From Pestalotiopsis fici W106-1 (Eukaryota > Ascomycota > Sordariomycetes > Amphisphaeriales > Sporocadaceae), in assembly GCF_000516985.1 (NCBI RefSeq), contig NW_006917092.1, positions 1,690,619 through 1,754,618 on the forward strand: 64,000 nt of DNA, in the 5' to 3' direction. The notes beneath the pieces are model-generated. The model was not told where the DNA came from, did no database searches, and worked only from the letters and a program-made list of their open reading frames with translations. The position numbers and the translations under genes were made by a program. Below are positions 55,705 through 64,000 of the stretch, one piece after another (the stretch's first letter is position 1; the number at the start of each line of letters is the position of its first letter).

Positions 55705-57602
55705 ACTTGTTAAGACTTGTTCAAAGACGATAATGCTCATGAAATGTAGACAAGCAATAAGATTACAGCTGGCCTTTACTAGAGATCTTTCTATACAACA
55801 ACTCATCATATCAGCGTCGGCCGAAAATGTACAATAATGTGATTAGACAATGAGATCTCGAAATCATGCCATCGAAAATTGACTCGTCAATACCAAACGT
55901 ACTCTCCTGATGCTGTGTCGTATCGCAGCATGACAAGTCAGTCTTCATTGTATGGGAAACACACAACTTGTATCACAATTGCTATTCATCTTGTGCTTAC
56001 ATCGTAGTGCATCCGTAGCTCGAGACACCGTGGCAATATCGACGTCGTTCACATGGCCTCCGGCGAGTTACTAGAGACCGTTGAGCAATCTGGGAATTTC
56101 TACAGAGATAGTGATCCGCTTAAGCTGAATACTATTCACCAGGCTATTGTTGCTATGGCAGTGTGTTCTTGGTAGGAAAAAATCTTAGGAAGAGAAAAGA
56201 GCCTGCGCCGGCCAAATACCTAACCTAGTAGAAAGCAAGAAAATGCCGGCATCAGCTGAATAGGGCCACTTGGCAACGTGTTCGATTTCCACCAGCGCCA
56301 ATCCCAAAGCAAACCTTTGGGCCAATGCCGCCATTGACTTTGATGTTATGATACCATCTGTGCAACATATTATATTGATGCACCACGAATAGAATAAACA
56401 AGTTAAGTGGCCGAGGGAAACCATTATATAATATAACCAAACAGCTGGAGATGGGTAGGGACACTCGCCCATTGACGGGTGCGTGCCAAAGCAACTGTGG
56501 GCAGTGGGGGATTATAAATGTAGTATAATCCACTAATAACTGCCCAGGTGTGGGAGTGCCTAGGCCCCCCTAGGGGGATTGGAAATGTATTGCCGCTTGT
56601 TTATGTTGTACTCTCCACTGTGAGATGGAAGTACAATCAATTCCATCGCTGGAAAATCCAAAGAATGAAGATGAATGACATGCTCTTATTATACCTACCA
56701 ATTAAGATTGATTTGAAGAATTGGACGATGACTACAACAGGGTCTTGGGGAGAATGGAGCGATCTCGCAGAGGTTGCTGCATGAGCCTCCACTTACCATA
56801 TCTGTGTGCAAGCCCATGTCGACGCTGACTCATGGCCATCATTATCCGGGATCAAACGAGGCAGAAGAATCCCTAGTGTTCCTGGATATGGTGAACCCTA
56901 TTGGTGTATCCATCACCTTCGCTGAAGGCTCTGGCAGGCAATTAAGGACATGGAGTGATTCCACACACCTCCAATGACCTAGGTTGTGCCATATATGGCG
57001 TCAGCCAAATTCTTAAGGCTCATGTTCCTCCATTTTGTGATAGGATGAGGTCCCTATCTACAAAAAAAAAAAAAAAAAAAAGGCAAGAAGCTTGTACTGC
57101 TGCTCTCGCAAGTGTCGGTCCATATTGGCCGACGACCGGCGTCTTGATAACTATGATGGTCGTGTTGAGGGGGGTTTTAAGCACCCGGCGAAGTCGGATA
57201 GACCCTGTAAAATGCCGATCGGTGGGTACCCCTCCTTGTGTTCTCATTGGGGGGCACGACTATTTGAACACCGGCGACAGCGTCTGTCAACGCGAATCAT
57301 ATACAAATATATGGGCCTCCTTATCAAGCCCGTGTTAGATAGCATGTTTCCCACCCCCATCGGACTGTCTCTACCGTCCTGCCGGTAAATGGCCCAGGCC
57401 TGGGGGGATACTCATGAATCCTTGAGGGCACCTGCATGCGATGTCTCCATGGATCCATTTTCTCTTTCTCTACAAGGACGAGGTTTGCCGAGATAAATAA
57501 CAGAGCCTTCCCCCACGTCGACGGGCTGACGGGCTGCCTTGGTGGATTGTCTTGAGGCATCACTCGGAACTCAAAGCGCGCTCTCGGTATACAAACGACG
57601 CC
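55705..57602. other. Gene-poor spacer upstream of the permease
   Basis: 1.9 kb without a supported gene. Contents include short frames at 56185-56533 (minus) and a 20-base poly-A run at 57062-57081. The last 150 bases include the permease leader. Confidence 0.5.
57062..57081 (+). repeat. Poly-A run, 20 bases
   Basis: An uninterrupted run of 20 A residues. It could be the tail of a retroposed sequence, but the flanks show no element or target duplication that I can see, so it may be simple slippage. Confidence 0.7.
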
Positions 57603-59252
57603 ATGTCTGACGAGAAGTCGCAGCGGGTCATGGCCACTCCGCCCAGCGTGTCTTCGGACTATGAGGGCGGCAGCCAGCCCAGCATACCGCAGGGCACCAA
57701 ACACAACATCAGTTCGCGCCAGGCTCAGATGATTGCCATCGGCGGAGTTATTGGCACCGGACTGTTTGTCGGCTCGGGTCAGGCGCTCGCCATTGCCGGG
57801 CCCGTCTTCCTGTTTGTGGCCTACTGTGTCATATGCTTTCTCGCCTTTTGTGTCGCGTCCGCCACGACCGAGTTCAACGCCTACCTGCCGGTCCCCGGAG
57901 CCTCGATCCCTTACTACGCCACGCGCTTCGTCTCGTCCAGTCTCGGCTTTGCGGTCGGCTGGCTACACTGGTGGACATGGGGTGTAACGGTTGCATACGA
58001 GGTCACGGCCGCGTCTATTGTCATTAGCTATTGGCCAAACGATGTTCCTGAAGCCGCCTGGATCACTATAATGCTAGTGGTCATTATCGCCATGAACTTG
58101 ATGCCTGTTCACTGGTATGCCGAGGGCGAGTTTTGGTTTGCTTCGATCAAGGTCTTTACCATTATCGGACTCTTGATCCTATCAGTCGTGCTTGTCCTTG
58201 GTGGCGGACCAAACCACACTCGTCTGGGATTCTGGTATTGGCAGCAAGATCCGGTGAACGAATACCTGGTTGGCGGCTCCGCGGGAAGGGTGTGCGCATT
58301 CATCATGTCTCTGACTCTAGGCGCTTTCAGTTTCCTCTTTGGACCCGAGTACATTGTATCGGCCAGTGGAGAAATGAAGAACCCCCGGAAAGACGTTCCA
58401 AAGGCCATGTTCCACTTCACATGGAGGCTCATTTTCTTCTACGCGCTCTCGGCGTTGGCGATTGGACTCATCTGCCCGAGTAGCGAGCCCGGACTCACTG
58501 CCGGTGGTAGCGGCGCTGCTGCCTCGCCATGGGTGATTGCTATCCAGAAGGCTGGAATTCGGGGTCTCGACAGCGTTATTAACGCAGCTATCATGACTTC
58601 GGCGTGGTCCGCTGCCAATGGCGAACTATTCATGGCGTCTCGCGCGCTCTACTCGCTCGCATTGGTCGGGAACGCACCACAAATCTTTGCTCGCTGCAAC
58701 CGATACGGCGTGCCATACTACTCTGTCCTGTTGACGAGCTGTCTGTCCCTCTTGGCCTATCTGAATGTCAAGAATGGCAGCAGTCAGGTGTTCACCTGGC
58801 TTGTGAGTCTGGTCAATGAGTGTGGTTTCATCAGCTGGATCATTTGCTGTGTCTGTTTCTTCAGATTCCGCAAGGCCTGCAAGGTCCAAGGCGTTACCAA
58901 CCTCCCCTACCAGAGCCGCTTCCAGCCATACGGCGCATGGTTTGCCATCATCTTCACTACACTCTTGGGCCTCTTGAATGGACTGCCGGTTTTCTTCCCG
59001 GGCAATTTCACGGCAACCTCGTTCCTGACGGACTACCTTGGCATACCGATTTTTGTGGTTCTGTACTTTGGACACCGGATCTACAATCGCCACGAGCCGT
59101 GGGCGAAACCCGCCGAGACAGTCGACCTCACGTCTGGCTTGGCAGAGCTAGAAGCGCGAGAGGTGACGTTGGCGGCAGCATCATCCCCAGAAGAAAAGTC
59201 GACTATGAAGACTGGGCTAGACAAGCTATCTGCCGTATGGGGTTGGAAATGA
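57603..59252 (+). CDS. Amino-acid permease (YAT/AAP family), 549 aa
   Basis: Plasma-membrane proton symporter for amino acids. Intronless. The signature QMIAIGGVIGTGLFVGSG opens helix 1. Later family landmarks are PVPGASIPYYATRFV, FLFGPEYIVSASGEMKNPRK (helix 6 and following loop), MTSAWSAANGELFMASRALY and FRFRKACKVQG. About 12 helices are visible between polar ends. The start MSDEKSQRV (57603) is preferred over an in-frame ATG at 57552 because its context (GCCATGTCTG) is better and the extra 17 residues look random. Substrate range cannot be told; general and acidic amino-acid permeases share these motifs. The following gene is convergent and unrelated. Confidence 0.92.
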   Translation: MSDEKSQRVMATPPSVSSDYEGGSQPSIPQGTKHNISSRQAQMIAIGGVIGTGLFVGSGQALAIAGPVFLFVAYCVICFLAFCVASATTEFNAYLPVPGASIPYYATRFVSSSLGFAVGWLHWWTWGVTVAYEVTAASIVISYWPNDVPEAAWITIMLVVIIAMNLMPVHWYAEGEFWFASIKVFTIIGLLILSVVLVLGGGPNHTRLGFWYWQQDPVNEYLVGGSAGRVCAFIMSLTLGAFSFLFGPEYIVSASGEMKNPRKDVPKAMFHFTWRLIFFYALSALAIGLICPSSEPGLTAGGSGAAASPWVIAIQKAGIRGLDSVINAAIMTSAWSAANGELFMASRALYSLALVGNAPQIFARCNRYGVPYYSVLLTSCLSLLAYLNVKNGSSQVFTWLVSLVNECGFISWIICCVCFFRFRKACKVQGVTNLPYQSRFQPYGAWFAIIFTTLLGLLNGLPVFFPGNFTATSFLTDYLGIPIFVVLYFGHRIYNRHEPWAKPAETVDLTSGLAELEAREVTLAAASSPEEKSTMKTGLDKLSAVWGWK

Positions 59253-59542
59253 GCAAATAAAGAAATCACAGGTGTAGCAAGTTATGATAATCTTTTTGGC
59301 CAAAAAATTTCAAAAGATTCAACGATTGTGCATGTATCTCAAAGCGTTACGTGGAGAACAAAGCTATGCGCAACGGCAGCGCTATAATAAAATGAACAAG
59401 ACGAATTGAACTCGCTGGGAGGTACTTTCTTTTCCCTTGAGACTCCATATCACTTTTGTTGACCGCCCTTCAAATGGTGCCTCGAGGACTTTTTTCACAT
59501 ACGAGGCATTTTTCTTTTCCAACCTGTGGATTGTCGGGGCGC
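59253..59542. other. Convergent spacer
   Basis: It contains the 3' flanks of the permease and the secreted repeat-protein gene. No feature is seen. Confidence 0.5.
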
Positions 59543-60364
59543 CTAGTTTCTCGGAGGCAAGAAGCCACCAGTGGGCTTCACGGTAGGGATGGGGAAAGAG
59601 CCTGTGAATGTCGACATTAGCATGGTTCATTGCTTATTTGCATTTCTTCAAGGTCGTTGGGTAACAGTCGCTTACCGGTAGGCTTGCCGCCACCCTTGCC
59701 CTTCGGAAACATCCTTGTCAGCCATGTCTGTCAGGTTGTTTTAGGAGTGCATAACACTCACCTTGCCAGTTGGGACTGGGAAACTGCCAGTGGGCTGTTT
59801 TGATCTTGTTAGTGGCCGCTCTATCGGATATTGACAAGAGTGAGTCTCTCATGTGCATCACTTACCTTGCCAGTAGGGAATGGAAAGCCTCCAGTAGGGA
59901 GGCCTGGGAGACTCGTAGGGAGCAGCTGACGCTCCTCAATCGCGGCACCGGTTGGCTAATACAATCAAGTCAGTCACATTTCATGTCGAGCGTTTGATGT
60001 ATCTTGTGGTTTCTGAAATTCCTCGTGAAATTGGAGGCGTCAAAAATCTCAACATGTTGCTCACCTTGGGTCCCTTTCCAGTGGGCTTTCCGGTGCCCTT
60101 GCCCTTGCCCGTCGGCTTGCCCGTGTGCGAAGGTTTGCCAGTTGGCTTGGATCCTGTGGGCTTTCCAGAGGGAACAGTAGGGAGAGTCGGAATTCCTGCA
60201 AAAGGTCAGACAATGGGCACAAGCCTCCGAGTACCCTTACTCGACTTACCAGAGGGGATCGGGGGCGTGGGTAGGTCAAGACCGGTGACGGCAGCCGGGG
60301 CGGGGGCGGCGACACCCTCGCGGAGCAGAGCCGCAGCCAAAAGAGCGAAAATGAGACGAGTCAT
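59543..60364 (-). CDS. Small secreted KPTG-repeat protein, 150 aa, six exons
   Basis: Not a family I know. Six exons on the minus strand: 60364-60250, 60195-60065, 59955-59866, 59794-59762, 59700-59676, 59601-59543; every junction has GT...AG ends and the frame is kept to the TAG. The exons of 33 and 25 bp are unusually short. The start MTRLIFALLAAALLREGVAA is a signal peptide. The rest is built almost wholly from K/P/T/G units (GKPTG, SKPTG, GKGKGTGKPTG, then FPFPTGKPTG, FPVPTGK, FPIPTVKPTGG), interrupted once by AAIEERQLLPTSLPGLP, whose ERQ resembles a Kex2-type processing site. There are no Cys residues. A wall-associated or processed-peptide role is possible (inference). A 198-codon plus-strand frame over it is an artefact of the repeat. 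Confidence 0.75.
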
Positions 60365-62041
60365 GTTGAAAAGACTGTGGGTTTTGTGGACAATTGTTCA
60401 CGATTATCTAGTGCTTGCCAGTGGTGTGACTATCTGGAGAAATGAAGCGGCTCCTTCCACGACTTTATATACACCTCAAGACAGGAGGCAACAAAAGAAA
60501 TTTGCACGGAATATCTATTTCAAGAGTGCGTCACACATTATAGATTGAGTATATGCAAGATTGCTTGGAAATATGTATGCCTTTCAGCTATAATGATAAT
60601 ATTGCCTTTGCGACATTGAATGCCGAAAGGCTCGACATCACAGTGGCTCGCCTACCTCTAGCTTGATCTGTTAATATTGGCACAAGTGTCTGCTTGAACT
60701 TGCGCCCACCGGCGAATCAAGACCTCGGCTCGCGTCCAGCTTAAGCGAGTGTCTGCATTCAGTATTCTTTTCAATCGCATCATTATATATGCGACGGATG
60801 GATTAGGCAAATTGGGGTTCCAGTGCGACGTCTCGGAGCCAAGAAATCCGTTGCTGGGCGTCCGCAGGCGCCGATGCACGTTCGCTGCGACATGGGAGCG
60901 AGCGGCGAACGAATGAAAGGTCTTGGCACTCAAACATCTATAATCCCAAATAGAGTTTGGCTTGATTAAGGGGATCTGCGATCATCTCGCCAATTTTGAA
61001 GACTTGGCTTTTCTATAGCAAGGGCGGTTATATGCCAGCATGTGTGTTTTATGCCGGCGATGATCAGGGGTATCTCGACCCGAACGAGGGCCCCGGTCTA
61101 CCGACCTGGCATGCCTAAAACTTCTCCGCAGCATAGAATAGTTAATTCAGAAGCCGATCGGGTTGATTCATCCATTGGTTCATTCTTCAGTGGTGCGGAT
61201 AAACGGGGAATTGGCCGCCCATTACTTAATCCGTAGTCCGTTAACAAAAATGGCACAATCATAATGCCGATTCATAGTTCCATGTCTCTATGGGATCATC
61301 CCAACTGGACCTAATGCAAAAGGCTCAGGGTCCTATGCATCGACTTTCGGAACAAGTCCTTCTTCATAGTGGCGCTCAACGACAGCTAACCACGACTGCC
61401 GACCCAAACTCCACTGGGCTTCCGAGCAAATGAGCCGATGTGACCTTTACTTCCTGTTTCTGACCAGTGGGTTTTGTGCAGAGATACTTGAATGGTAACC
61501 GAAAACGACAACATCCAGAGACGGCTTCCGGCCAAGTTGTCAATACTCGGGCTAGTCACACCATAGATCATGAAATAAGTTGTCTTACCGATGGCATCAT
61601 CTTCCAGCCTCATCGTTTAAGCTTGTATTCTATAATGGACACGGCATTTGTCTTGGCCCTGGTCCACGACTTTACCCGGACTTTGGAAATATGGACTGGA
61701 CGCGCGTACGTAATCTCTTGTTATACCGGGCTCTCAAAGAAGCTTTCTGGGAATGGACAGGTACGAGCAACGTTGAACCAGATTTCATTAATTCTGGCAA
61801 ACTAGCAGGGGAGTGAAGTTGTCAAAAGTTGAAGCGAGTGCCAAGACCTGACAACGTTGGCTGATCTAGATCTAATTCTGGGGCCAAGGGTGACATCAGA
61901 GTTATCAGTAGGCTGACCTGGATTGGAATTGACTATATCGCACTGCTATCAGAGACCAATGATCTGGTACCTAGTCTTTCTAACGAGTATGGTGTCATTG
62001 ATTCATGATCTTTGATCACCAGCTTCTCATAACTTCCAATC
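60365..62041. other. Gene-poor spacer
   Basis: 1.7 kb with no supported gene. The frame 61467-61805 (plus, 112 codons) has no motifs. The left end is the promoter of the secreted repeat protein, with a GTATATAAAG-like box (reverse strand near 60467-60474, TTTATATAC). Confidence 0.5.
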
Positions 62042-63044
62042 CTACTTGGTAGTAAAAGAGCTCTCTTCCTTTAGCCATTGCTCCATGGTCAGCATTTGCG
62101 GGTGATCAGCCCGTCTCGCCCGAACGTCCGCCTGGTAGCCCTCGTCAGCAAACCAACCAATCATCAACTTGAGCTCCGTGACCATGTAAGTCAGGACGCT
62201 GCCCAGGAACGAGTAAGCCATGGGCAATGGGCTTCCGGTGGCCCTCTCAAAGACCCCGCTCATCTGCTGCATCGTCAACTCATCACCGGCGAGACCCTAT
62301 TCGCGTCCTGTTTAGTCTTGCTCATATGGGATCTCGCCGCGGGAGGTTACCGTTCTGTATACTTACAATGGCACGGTTGTTCCACTTCTCCGGGTTTTCA
62401 AAGGCTTTCGCAGCAAAGACTCCAATGTCCCTGGTGGCAATCCACTGCGTCGACTTGCCCTGGAGCCAGTTGCTCATGGCAGCCATGAAGACCTTGGTGG
62501 GCATGCCAGGCGCAAGGTTATCCATAAAGGCAACGGGGCGCAGAACAGTCCAGGACATGCCTCCGCCGTTGCCATTCTTGGCAGTGACGTCCCGCAGGTA
62601 ATTCTCAATCTGGTACTTGGTCTGAAAATGCGGAATGGGCGTCGGGTTGTTCCAGGAGCGCTCGTCTCCGCCCCGCTCGACGCCGCTGTACACAAAGTAC
62701 TCGACTCCCCTCTTCATGGACTCATCGATCAAGGCCTTGCCCTGTGCTACCTCGGACTCAGTCGTGACGCCCTTGCCCATGGAGATCTGGACCGAGTAGA
62801 CGCCCCAAACGGGCCTCGACTCGACTCGCTGGGCCTCATCAAATAGTGCTGGACAGTTGTCCAAGTCGCCCTGAACTATCTTGATAGAAGGAGACTTCTG
62901 GGCCAATTTCTTGGCACCGGCACTTGTAGCATTTCGTGTGACTGCCAGGATTGTAAATGCGTTGGTCTGTAACTGGAGCAGAGCATCGACAACGGCACCG
63001 CCTTGCTTGCCTGTAGCACCAGTAATGAGGAGAACTTTGGACAT
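62042..63044 (-). CDS. NmrA-like NAD(P)-binding protein, 310 aa
   Basis: Atypical SDR-fold protein of the NmrA/HSCARG type. Two exons, 63044-62367 and 62296-62042, joined in phase. The N-terminal nucleotide-binding motif is VLLITGATGKQGGAV (residues 4-18). Family features: QGDLDNCPALF, WGVYSVQISMG, VEYFVYSGVERGG, FQTKYQIENYLRD, WTVLRPVAFMDNL and WIATRDIGVFAAKAFENP. The C-terminal exon starts GLAGDELT and carries the family's substrate-side helices. The canonical YxxxK active site is not retained as such; members act as redox sensors or reductases. Divergent from the SnoaL-like gene, with 543 bp between the start codons, suggesting shared regulation. Confidence 0.9.
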
Positions 63045-63587
63045 GATGTTATCAAAATTTGTCGACAGGGAATATGGATTCTATGCGTATGAAAAGAAGC
63101 TGAAGAAGAGGGAGATGTTTTTGGATATCGTACGGTATCTGAAGTGCAGTCATTCCCCGTTCTTGTTCGCAGTTGACAAGAAATACTCTTTTTGGCGAGA
63201 GGTAAACAAGATGACTAAGTCACTTCGGACTTGTACCGCGCCACCGCGGAAAGATGTGTCATTGTCAAACCTTATGTGCTGGCTGTGACCGGCTGGGTCA
63301 GCACTTCCTTCGGAGTCCCGAGAGACGTGCCACAAAAAGCAATCGCGTCCGGTGGCGTAAGCCACCGCATATTGATGATCCTAACAACAGCAGAGGTTCC
63401 GGTTTGTGTATATCAGGGTCTGGTCGCGGTAGCACTGTTTGGGAGGTGGAAGGAACGGATCTTGTCAATCTTGTTACCTCTCTCTCGCATACTCTTGTTG
63501 TTCCCTCTAGGCAATCTTCTCACTAGGCTCGAGCTCTCATAATCCGACTGTTGTGTTTCCCAAAATAGATCCGTTCGCACAATTGTC
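63045..63587. promoter_or_regulatory. Shared upstream region of the NmrA-like and SnoaL-like genes
   Basis: Bidirectional spacer of 543 bp. Short frames over it (63150-63634) have no content. Any shared activator site cannot be named by eye. Confidence 0.45.
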
Positions 63588-64000
63588 ATGGCATCAAGAC
63601 GAGGATCCGGTCTCCCCACCGTCAGCAGGCTCATTGCAGGCTACGGCAGCCTCTCCGTCCCGACGCTTCTGGAGCCCCTCGCTGACAACTTCCATCATCG
63701 CGTGCTACCGGAAAGTCTGGACATGCCTGCGCGGGACAAGGAGTCATTTGCCCAGCATGCGACCGGCGTCTTCAGTATCTTTGAAAAGTTCCAAATGATC
63801 CCAATGTCCACCTACGAAGACCGCGAGTCTGGCACGGTCGTGGTGCATACGCGCATGCAGGGCACGATGAAGCAGAACGCGATGGAGTGGCGGAACGAGT
63901 GCATCATGCTGATCGGCCTATCGGAAGACGGCAGCCAGGTCGTCGAGATCACCGAGTTTGTCGACAGTGCCAAAGCCACGCAGATGCGGCAGAAACACGC
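63588..64000 (+). CDS. SnoaL/NTF2-fold protein, N-terminal 137 aa, cut by window end
   Basis: The ATG at 63588 opens a frame that runs to the window edge without a stop. The sequence has the pattern of fungal SnoaL-like polyketide-cyclase-fold proteins: LIAGYGSLSVPTLLEPLADN at the start, FHHRVLPESLDMPARDK, FSIFEKFQMIPM, then TVVVHTRMQGTM, EWRNECIMLIGLSEDG and VEITEFVDSAKA, the final conserved acidic/aromatic block. The C-terminal few residues are missing only because the window ends. Such proteins often accompany NmrA-like or redox genes. The catalytic activity of this subgroup is unknown. Confidence 0.75.
   Translation, partial: MASRRGSGLPTVSRLIAGYGSLSVPTLLEPLADNFHHRVLPESLDMPARDKESFAQHATGVFSIFEKFQMIPMSTYEDRESGTVVVHTRMQGTMKQNAMEWRNECIMLIGLSEDGSQVVEITEFVDSAKATQMRQKH

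Noticed and set aside
57062..57081. Poly-A run as evidence of a retroposon
   Set aside because: No element body or target duplication is visible on either side.
59952..60548. 198-codon plus-strand frame rich in Pro, Val and Gly
   Set aside because: It is the reverse reading of the KPTG repeats. The minus strand has a signal peptide and consistent splice sites.

Overview
The window is nuclear DNA of a filamentous ascomycete. Genes carry many short (about 50-100 bp) introns with GT...AG ends, internal CTAAC/CTGAC-type branch points and compact spacing. Protein content (UTP6, UTP10, THI6, 5-aminolevulinate synthase with an N-terminal leader, CWH43, an EVE-domain protein, a PNP-NACHT-ankyrin protein) fits Pezizomycotina. 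Sordariomycetes, probably Hypocreales, is my guess from overall style and is not proven here.

Layout. Positions 1-10,000 are a gene-poor, AT-rich accessory stretch. It holds one five-exon gene of unknown function (2153-3756, minus), a near-perfect foldback repeat (5007-5200), a hAT-type MITE with an 8-bp target duplication (5778-6285), a berberine-bridge-type FAD oxidase pseudogene broken by stops and frameshifts (6631-7990) and a relic of a STAND-protein N-terminus (8729-9199). Positions 10,000-18,000 hold a PNP-NACHT-ankyrin NLR-like gene interrupted by an assembly gap, then a GMC oxidoreductase and a short-chain dehydrogenase. This block is flanked by two copies of an LTR-like repeat (8509-8645 and 18205-18325). 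A maltose-permease-type MFS transporter follows (19018-20661).

From 22,700 the window is largely housekeeping. It has an EVE/THYN1-like nuclear protein convergent with UTP6, CWH43 (GPI-anchor lipid remodelling) divergent from UTP6, a secreted amidase, THI6 (bifunctional thiamine biosynthesis), a protein with a retropepsin-like core, UTP10 and 5-aminolevulinate synthase. After a 3.8-kb gene-poor gap with decayed reading frames come a DUF2278 protein, an IAH1-type SGNH esterase, an amino-acid permease, a small secreted KPTG-repeat protein split into six tiny exons, an NmrA-like protein and, divergent from it, the start of a SnoaL/NTF2-fold protein cut by the window edge.

The genes do not form one pathway. 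Two SSU-processome subunits (UTP6, UTP10) share the window but are 16 kb apart. The GMC-SDR-MFS run could be a small metabolic unit beside an NLR gene, which is inference only. Splice sites were chosen by reading-frame phase and signal quality; none has transcript support.
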